This document shows positions 15,149 through 20,895 of a stretch of DNA of 20,895 nucleotides, one piece after another. Under the pieces are notes generated by a model, which saw nothing but the letters and a program-made list of their open reading frames with translations, was not told the DNA's origin and made no database searches. The position numbers and the translations under genes are program-made. The stretch comes from Weeksellaceae bacterium (GTDB lineage Bacteria > Bacteroidota > Bacteroidia > Flavobacteriales > Weeksellaceae): the NCBI GenBank assembly GCA_022701475.1, contig JAKOOI010000152.1:1-20895 (forward strand), written 5' to 3'. How positions within the stretch are numbered: the stretch's first letter is position 1; each line of letters starts with the position of its first letter.

Positions 15149-15455
15149 TAGTGAATTCCGCTCTGCGGGTGAATTTTGCTTTGCGAGTGAATTTTCAGGC
15201 CGAACTAAATTGACCATTGACCCGCAGGAATTGACCATCGACGAGTGAATGGTGAATGGTGAATTCCGCTCCGCGGGTGAATTTTGCTTTGCAAATGAAT
15301 TTTCAGGCCGAACTAAATTGACCGTTGACCCGCAGGAATTGACCATTGAAAAGTGAATGGTAAATGGTGAATGGTGAATTTTGCTTTGCGAGTGAATTTT
15401 CAGACTGAACTTAAATGACCATTCACCACCGCAGCGGATTGACCACTGACTGTTT
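15149..15455 (-). repeat. mini-hairpin repeat array 2 (about 108-bp period)
   Basis: This array adjoins core copy B, as the left module adjoins core copy A. On the plus strand GTGAATTCCG recurs at 15151 and 15259 (108 bp), and GTGAATTTTGC at 15169, 15277 and 15374. The stems between AATT words are CCGC-TCT-GCGG (15158), TTGC-TTT-GCGA (15176), CCGC-TCC-GCGG (15266), TTGC-TTT-GCAA (15284) and TTGC-TTT-GCGA (15381). TGACC/TGAAT words fill the remainder. It ends near the porV terminator. Confidence 0.85.
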
Positions 15456-15470
15456 ACTGCATCCGTGAAT

Positions 15471-15501
15471 AAAAACAGGCTGCCTCTTCTGAGACAGCCT
15501 G
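15471..15501 (-). terminator. intrinsic terminator of the porU-porV unit
   Basis: On the minus strand CAGGCTGTCTC, loop AGAA and GAGGCAGCCTG form an 11-bp stem with one T-G pair, followed by TTTTT (15475-15471). It begins 23 bp past the porV stop codon. Confidence 0.88.
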
Positions 15502-15524
15502 CTGATCAACTTCAGCTGTTGTAT

Positions 15525-16700
15525 TTAGTAATCCACGTTGGAAGTCTCATCCCCGATGTTCCAGGTAAGACCGAAACGGAGGGTGTTATCCAAAGCAGTA
15601 TTGATTTTTGACATATTGATCAGGTAAGAGATATCAAGTCCGAAAGAGCGGTATTTTAATCCGATACCGGCGGTAGCAAACTGTCTTGCTCCCTGTTCTT
15701 CACTCTCGTGGAAATAACCTCCTCTTACCGAGAATGCATTGTCATAAGAATATTCCAGGGCACCGCTGTACATGATGGAATTCGGGTTTTTAAAAGATTT
15801 TCCGATTCCTGCAATCGGGCCTACGTTAGGGATTCCGTATACGGGGCGCTGCTGTCTTGTATTAGGGTCTACCTCAACTCTCAGCAGTTCGGATCCCGGA
15901 ACGAGGATCTTGGAACCTTCCACGCTCAGGCCTACACGGTTCATATCATCAAGATACATATCGTATCCGATCCCCAGTCTTGCCATTGTCGGCAGATAGG
16001 ACCTGGATTCTTCATTTCCGGTATAATCCAGTTTGGGACCCACGTTCTGCAGGGCAAAACCGGCATTGATTTTACCGTCCATGCTGGCCAGTCCTGAAAA
16101 TCTGGGAGAAGTATAGTATCCTGAAACGTCTACTGCAAATGAGTTGGCAGGCTTCAGGGTAGTGTCGGTGTTGAACCCTCCGGCTAAATCGGAGCGGATG
16201 AATCTACCGGTAACCGCTGCAGAGAAAGAATCCGAAAGCTTAAGGCCATAGGCAACATCAATGGAGAATTCATTCGGTTTTGACGTACCCAGAGAAGCGA
16301 CTTCATTTCCTACTAACTGAGTAAGGTCTACTTCGCCCATATTGAAGTAATAGATACTTGCGGAGATGGTAGATCTTTCTTCCTGCCCTAAGAATTTGTG
16401 AAACGCTCCGTACAAAAGGAATACATCATTGGTAAGTTTCCCCATATACGGCGTATAGTTGATCCCTACGGAAGAGCTTGTTCTGCTGAAAGGATATTTT
16501 GCGGCATTCCAGAACTGTGAAAAGGCATCAGGGGAGGTAACCACACCCTGGTCACCCATACCTCCGGCTCTGGCATCCGGTGCAATTCTTAAGAAAGGGG
16601 CTCCGGTTAATACAGGTCTTACAAGGCCTAAATCCTGAGAGTAGCCTAGAAAACCGGCACCTAACCCAAATCCCAAAAGCAGTTTAGTAGTTAAATTCAT
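15525..16700 (-). CDS. porV: type IX secretion outer-membrane protein PorV (LptO)
   Basis: PorV is an outer-membrane barrel of the FadL-like fold that takes folded cargo from the SprA translocon and delivers it to the PorU sortase. The 391-residue protein has a signal peptide (cut near residue 21, after LGYSQ-like sequence). The highly conserved N-terminal words are APFLRIAPDARAGGMGDQG (about 34-52) and SPDAFSQFWNAAKYPFS, diagnostic of PorV. The rest is alternating beta-strand sequence with an aromatic/polar pattern suited to a barrel, ending in FGLTWNIGDETSNVDY. It follows porU after 60 bp on the same strand and shares a terminator downstream, so the two are probably one operon. Confidence 0.95.
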   Translation of the reverse strand: MNLTTKLLLGFGLGAGFLGYSQDLGLVRPVLTGAPFLRIAPDARAGGMGDQGVVTSPDAFSQFWNAAKYPFSRTSSSVGINYTPYMGKLTNDVFLLYGAFHKFLGQEERSTISASIYYFNMGEVDLTQLVGNEVASLGTSKPNEFSIDVAYGLKLSDSFSAAVTGRFIRSDLAGGFNTDTTLKPANSFAVDVSGYYTSPRFSGLASMDGKINAGFALQNVGPKLDYTGNEESRSYLPTMARLGIGYDMYLDDMNRVGLSVEGSKILVPGSELLRVEVDPNTRQQRPVYGIPNVGPIAGIGKSFKNPNSIMYSGALEYSYDNAFSVRGGYFHESEEQGARQFATAGIGLKYRSFGLDISYLINMSKINTALDNTLRFGLTWNIGDETSNVDY

Positions 16701-16760
16701 ATGTTGTCTTTTATATATTATCAGTTTTTTAATGATATTATTATTGTTCTTGTTTTAAAA

Positions 16761-19700
16761 TTATTTCAAAAGTACCATTTTTTCTACAGCTGTAGCGCTT
16801 CCTTTGCATTTTTCTTGATTCTGACTTTTTGCAAATATCTTAAAAATATACGTACCTTTTGCTACAGTTGCCCCAAAATCGTCTCTTCCGTCCCATTCAA
16901 TGGCCTGACGCGGGGTTCTGAAGCCCTGCAGGAACGGTTCTGCCACTACCGGCTGTGATAAAGTTCTTACCAGTTTTCCGGTAATGGTGTAAATCTGCAC
17001 ATTCACATCCAGGATATCATCGCAGTTATGCTCAAACTGGATGTAGGTTTTATTGGTAAACGGATTAGGCCAGTTCAGCGGCCTGTTGATGATCAGGTGC
17101 TGGTCGGCTTCATCCTTAACTTCAAAGTTTAACGTAGAGGTTGTCGAATTATTGTTTATGTCCCAAACTTTAAAGGTAAGCTGGTGCTGTCCTACGGCGA
17201 GATTCCTGAAAGGGTAGGTTACATTTCCTTTCTGGTACTCGGCAAGGCTGGGGCTGAGGCATCCGTTTCCTTCACCCGGGGAATAAAAATCGTTTAGCAC
17301 AACGGTGTTGATGATCTGTCCGTCCAGGTACACGGTAATGTCATGCCCGATACCGGATCCCGTGGAATTGATTCCCGTATCATCGGTAACACAGGCCAGG
17401 AGCATCGGGCTCTGGTTGGTAATTCCGCCGTCTGCGAAATTGGTGTTGTTCATGTACAGTTTCACTTTTGGCGGTTCGTTGTCATTGATCCCGTTGGGGT
17501 TGATATCACCTACCTGTACTACCTGATTGTTGAATACGTCGCTGGCCTTATTATCGGCATACGCCAGGATACGTCCTTCGCCTACGGCGTAATTGATGTC
17601 TTTGGGAACATAAAATTCTACAGTGAAAACACCGTTTACGGCAATTCCCGAAGCTTTTACGATGGCACTTCCTTCTTCCGTATACTGAAGGACTGGGGTA
17701 AGTCCGCCATCGTTGTTCAGGGTTTTTTTATTTAACCTTTTATCGAAAATGTTAACGACTACTCTTCCGTTAAAAGTGGTATTCGCAGTTCCGTCCGGGT
17801 TATTGATATGGCCTTTTACCTTGATAAAATCCAGTCCTCTGATGAGTCCCGGAACCGGCGTATCGATATTGTCGATCACCAATAATCTTTTCGGCCTGCT
17901 CAGCTTCATGGCAGGATCTCCCAGGAAGTTGACTTTCAGGTGCTCGGAGGAAGCCCCTCTCTGCTTCTTGGCATTCAGGTGAGCGTATCCCAGGGTATCG
18001 AAATCATCACCGGTAAGCTTAAAGATGTTGCGGGTGTAAATGTTGGTAAAGTCCACTCCGTATCCTACATCAATCGCACGGCTTGAGGTAATCATGGTGG
18101 CAGGGCCTCCCTGTTTCAGCTTGATAAACTGCTCGCCTGCGGAAGAAGTATCCGGATCGTCCCAAAGGGTGAATTCACAGGTAATGGTAGATACAAAAGG
18201 GAAACGGCTGTACACATTGGAGAAATTATTGGCATTCTGGACTTCAGAAAGGGTAAGTACCCGTTCCTGGGCCCATCCGTTGATCCCCCCATGTCCGAAA
18301 TAGAATAGGTAAAGACTGTTGCCGATATCGTTGGCAATCGCCTGGTTTACCTGAGGGTAACGCTGCCCACCGGCCGTACTCTGGGCAGGAAAAGCGTCCA
18401 GATAAAGCTTGCGGACATTATATTCCTTAAGGTCCGGATTATTCTGTTCAAAAACATTTGCCAGAGAACTGTTCATTACCGTATGGAAAGGTACATTGCC
18501 GGAACCGTCATTGTCGTCATCCACCACAAAGTCCAGCTTCATTTTCCATTCTCCGAAAGGGGTAGATTGCCCCGGAAGGCTGTTGTAGTAAGCCAGGGTT
18601 TTGTCCATCATATTGGCGGCCTCTGTTACGCTTGCAGCCGGAAGGCGCCCTACCGGAAGATCCGGAAGGTTGGATTCAATATACTGTGCCGTCTGCGGAG
18701 CGGTCATCACAATATAATCGTCCGTAACGAAAGAGCGTACCACATCCAAAGAGTTTTCACTCTGATAACCTGATACAACATTGGAATTATTGGAAATCCT
18801 GTTTTTATAATCGTAGGAAGCGTCCCCGAGAATAAACACATATTTCAGTGCTCCCGAAGGGGTATTCAGTTTGGTAACAAAATCCCTGATGGCGGTAAGA
18901 TCCCGGCTGCCGCTTCCGAATTCATGATAAATCCTGTCGGTATCAACAATTTCTACCTTGTAATTATTTTTGGTCTGGTGATAGCTGGCCAGTCTTTGGG
19001 CTTGCCCCATGAGCTCAGGCACCGTGATGATGAGATAATCCACATTCTGGAGCGCCGAAAGGTTCTGGTTGTTGATTCTTCCCAAAAACTGAGGACTGAA
19101 AGCTGCATCTGCCCTGAAAGCAACGAATTCATTGTTGAAACTCGGGTTGGATGCGGCGTAGGCAAAATTAAAAGTGCCGTTTCCGGCCGCCTTATTGACT
19201 CTTCTGTTGGCATTGGTTATATCGGTAACATCCCAGATCTGCTCTGCAGAAGAAGCATTGGATACGCTGAAACCGTAGGTGGTGCCACTGCCGCTCACCA
19301 GGGAGAAATCCCTGAAGCTCATCTGGCTTCCGTTGAAAGCAAGGTTGTCTTTGTATTGCACTTCGAAATAATCCGGATAGAACGTCCCGTTGGGGTTTAC
19401 GCTGATGTCAGGTTTGATATTGAAGGTAAGCTGGTTTCCGCTGAGCCCTGTAATGGTTCCGGAATAGGTGACCGGGTAGAATTCGTAGGTAGAACTCTGG
19501 TCCGGCTGTGGAACCAGTTGGGTTGCAGGATTCTGATTGTTCAAGTTAATGGAAACTGTGTTCTTCTGGGATTTATAGGCAATTACCTTTGCCCTGTACC
19601 TGACATTGTCGCTGCCCTGAATAGGGGATGCCGTAGTAAAAGTTACTGTTTTATCGGTGATAAACGGCGCATCTTCCACCCATGTTCTCCCGACTTTCAT

Positions 19701-20672
19701 CAGGTTTTTCTGATCATTATTAATGAACTGGTAGTTGTCATATCTCGTGATCAGCTGCGTGGAAGGAAGGTTAACGTCTACCGGCTGCACCCTTTTGCCG
19801 GGACCTTTGTCGAAATTGATATAATAATAGGAGTAGTCCTCGTAGATATTTTTTACATGTTCAGCGGCATCTGTCCTGGTTTCCACTCTTTTGAAGCCAT
19901 TACCGTTGAAGCGGTTGTAAAGATTGTATCCGTTAGGGCCCTGTGCATAGAAGAGGGCATAGTCGCCGTCATTCCATACCCCGTCATCTTCTCCCACCAC
20001 CTGGATGGCATTTTCCTGAAGGGCGCTGTATTTCGTGTCCTGGTTAAATTCAGGAAGCATGATTCCCCCGTTTCCGTAGATCCTGAAATTTTTGGGATTC
20101 ACGGAAGCCGGGTTGATGCCGTTGTCCTGCAGAAACTGCCTGGTGATCTTGAAGATCCCGGATTTATCCACGCGTATTTTATAAAAGTTCCCTGCGGAAA
20201 GCGGGTTGTTGGCAGTCCCTACCTTCAGTGCGTTATTGGCTGTGTTGGAGAGATTGGTCTCTGAAATCTCAAAGGATGAAAGCCGCTGTACCTGGCCGTT
20301 TACCTTTTTGAAAAGGGATACATTGATGCTGGCATACCGCTGTCCTTCATAAGTATAATAAGCTACATCCTTTACTTCATTACCGGGAAGCAGATCCTTG
20401 CTTATTTCATAAAGATCCTTTCCTGAAACATTTTCCCATACCGGGTTTGAAACGGTAAGCTGCTTTTCGCCAACCTCTTGTTTAGTTGTTATAAAAATGT
20501 TATTTTGGCTGAATGAAAACCCCTGATTTTTGAAATTCGGGAGATTCAGTTTTGTATCGCCGTAGTCCCTGATCCTTGCGCCGTCCCATTCTATGGAGAC
20601 CCGCTGAGCCCAGGACATTGATACAAAGCCCATTAGAAATAAAAGCGAGATTTTTTGTTTCATGTTTATCAT
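16761..20672 (-). CDS. porU: type IX secretion system sortase PorU (C25/gingipain-like)
   Basis: PorU is the cell-surface sortase that removes the C-terminal signal of type IX cargo and links it to anionic lipopolysaccharide or another anchor. The 1303-residue protein has a signal peptide (MKQKISLLFLMGFVSMSWAQ, best start ATG 20663, or 20672 three codons earlier). A long beta-rich N-terminal region follows, then a C25 peptidase domain (about 540-925) with YVFILGDASYDYKNR and the presumed catalytic pair H794 in YFGHGGINGW and C832 in STITCEFTLWDD (numbered from 20672). The last 100 residues (LNWPNPFTNKTYIQFEHNC to VEKMVLLK) form a sorting-domain-like fold that PorU retains. The order porV-porU-gldJ, with gldJ divergent, is as I recall it from Flavobacterium johnsoniae. 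Confidence 0.95.
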   Translation of the reverse strand: MINMKQKISLLFLMGFVSMSWAQRVSIEWDGARIRDYGDTKLNLPNFKNQGFSFSQNNIFITTKQEVGEKQLTVSNPVWENVSGKDLYEISKDLLPGNEVKDVAYYTYEGQRYASINVSLFKKVNGQVQRLSSFEISETNLSNTANNALKVGTANNPLSAGNFYKIRVDKSGIFKITRQFLQDNGINPASVNPKNFRIYGNGGIMLPEFNQDTKYSALQENAIQVVGEDDGVWNDGDYALFYAQGPNGYNLYNRFNGNGFKRVETRTDAAEHVKNIYEDYSYYYINFDKGPGKRVQPVDVNLPSTQLITRYDNYQFINNDQKNLMKVGRTWVEDAPFITDKTVTFTTASPIQGSDNVRYRAKVIAYKSQKNTVSINLNNQNPATQLVPQPDQSSTYEFYPVTYSGTITGLSGNQLTFNIKPDISVNPNGTFYPDYFEVQYKDNLAFNGSQMSFRDFSLVSGSGTTYGFSVSNASSAEQIWDVTDITNANRRVNKAAGNGTFNFAYAASNPSFNNEFVAFRADAAFSPQFLGRINNQNLSALQNVDYLIITVPELMGQAQRLASYHQTKNNYKVEIVDTDRIYHEFGSGSRDLTAIRDFVTKLNTPSGALKYVFILGDASYDYKNRISNNSNVVSGYQSENSLDVVRSFVTDDYIVMTAPQTAQYIESNLPDLPVGRLPAASVTEAANMMDKTLAYYNSLPGQSTPFGEWKMKLDFVVDDDNDGSGNVPFHTVMNSSLANVFEQNNPDLKEYNVRKLYLDAFPAQSTAGGQRYPQVNQAIANDIGNSLYLFYFGHGGINGWAQERVLTLSEVQNANNFSNVYSRFPFVSTITCEFTLWDDPDTSSAGEQFIKLKQGGPATMITSSRAIDVGYGVDFTNIYTRNIFKLTGDDFDTLGYAHLNAKKQRGASSEHLKVNFLGDPAMKLSRPKRLLVIDNIDTPVPGLIRGLDFIKVKGHINNPDGTANTTFNGRVVVNIFDKRLNKKTLNNDGGLTPVLQYTEEGSAIVKASGIAVNGVFTVEFYVPKDINYAVGEGRILAYADNKASDVFNNQVVQVGDINPNGINDNEPPKVKLYMNNTNFADGGITNQSPMLLACVTDDTGINSTGSGIGHDITVYLDGQIINTVVLNDFYSPGEGNGCLSPSLAEYQKGNVTYPFRNLAVGQHQLTFKVWDINNNSTTSTLNFEVKDEADQHLIINRPLNWPNPFTNKTYIQFEHNCDDILDVNVQIYTITGKLVRTLSQPVVAEPFLQGFRTPRQAIEWDGRDDFGATVAKGTYIFKIFAKSQNQEKCKGSATAVEKMVLLK

Positions 20673-20802
20673 TGAAATTTCTGAATTACAAAATAAATGA
20701 AAATTTTATAATTAAATTGTGATACAATAAAATTAATTTGTTAACGTTTTTCAAAAAAATCAAGTCTTTACTTGATTTATTGAATAATTTATTTTTTCTT
20801 TG

Positions 20803-20809
20803 TACTTTG
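20803..20809 (+). promoter_or_regulatory. possible -7 box of gldJ (TACTTTG)
   Basis: TACTTTG is one base shorter than TAnnTTTG and lies 18 bases before the gldJ ATG. The 155-bp AT-rich gap shared with porU holds no full match on either strand. A small inverted repeat, CAAGT-CTTT-ACTTG (20761-20774), lies upstream. Confidence 0.3.
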
Positions 20810-20827
20810 AAAATATTTATATCGACT

Positions 20828-20895
20828 ATGAAAAAACTAAAGTTGTTTTCATTAATAGCATTAAGTTCTACACTTGCATTAACCAGTTGCGGAGG
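20828..20895 (+). CDS. gldJ: gliding motility / type IX secretion lipoprotein GldJ, first 22 codons
   Basis: Only the signal peptide is in the window: MKKLKLFSLIALSSTLALTS followed by CGG. The lipobox ALTSC puts the lipidated cysteine at residue 21. The assignment rests mainly on context, since gldJ sits divergently next to porU in gliding flavobacteria, and on the lipoprotein start. GldJ is an outer-membrane lipoprotein, related to formylglycine-generating-enzyme folds, that forms part of the GldJ/GldK/GldN assembly needed for type IX secretion and motility. The mature protein lies beyond the right edge, so another lipoprotein cannot be strictly excluded. Confidence 0.78.
   Translation, partial: MKKLKLFSLIALSSTLALTSCG

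Noticed and set aside
15005..15346. 113-codon minus-strand frame over repeat copy B
   Set aside because: It reads through hairpin units and the core, its internal duplication (VNLVRPENS) simply mirrors the 108-bp repeat, and it is not conserved in copy A.
18924..20264. 446-codon open frame antisense to porU
   Set aside because: It lies wholly inside the well-supported porU gene, shows no domain pattern and is a compositional shadow.

Overview
The window comes from a flavobacterium, most likely Chryseobacterium or a close relative in the Weeksellaceae. Three things point there. The promoters use the Bacteroidetes box TAnnTTTG, in two cases with a TTTG box 20 bp upstream. The right end carries the type IX secretion cluster porV-porU-gldJ. 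One cell-surface protein ends in a type IX sorting domain. Most genes are ordinary chromosomal ones; two gene-poor stretches are packed with small repeats.

Left part (1-7.2 kb): a partial TauE/SafE exporter (minus) stands back to back with a two-copy DUF1543 protein (plus). purK follows and is broken by an in-frame TAA at codon 186. A perfect hairpin separates it from a minus-strand pair, a lipoprotein gene followed 7 bp later by a CPA2-type cation/proton antiporter with a UspA-like tail. An EamA transporter (TTG start) is divergent from purE, which has a full promoter and a strong terminator. PurK and PurE do consecutive steps of purine synthesis, so the broken purK beside an intact purE is the main gene-level anomaly.

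Middle (7.2-15.5 kb): a BspA-type repeat surface protein with a type IX sorting tail and a small YiaA-like membrane protein. Then come a 0.9-kb repeat-rich gap, ahcY, a phosphopantetheinyl transferase, a FUSC-family membrane protein and a second repeat-rich gap of about 0.8 kb. The two gaps hold inverted copies of the same composite non-coding element. It consists of an 87-95 bp conserved core plus arrays of mini-hairpins whose stems vary in a paired way. The gaps also hold a 7-bp tandem array, an 8-bp G-rich array, a 16-bp perfect inverted repeat and a REP-like pair of hairpins.

Right part (15.5-20.9 kb): porV and porU on the minus strand with a shared terminator, and the first 22 codons of gldJ on the plus strand. 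PorU and PorV remove the C-terminal signal of type IX cargo and anchor it at the surface; the BspA-like protein at 7.2-8.9 kb is a likely client. The best candidate for something undescribed is the composite repeat family with covarying mini-hairpins. It is non-coding, and its origin and function cannot be settled from one window.
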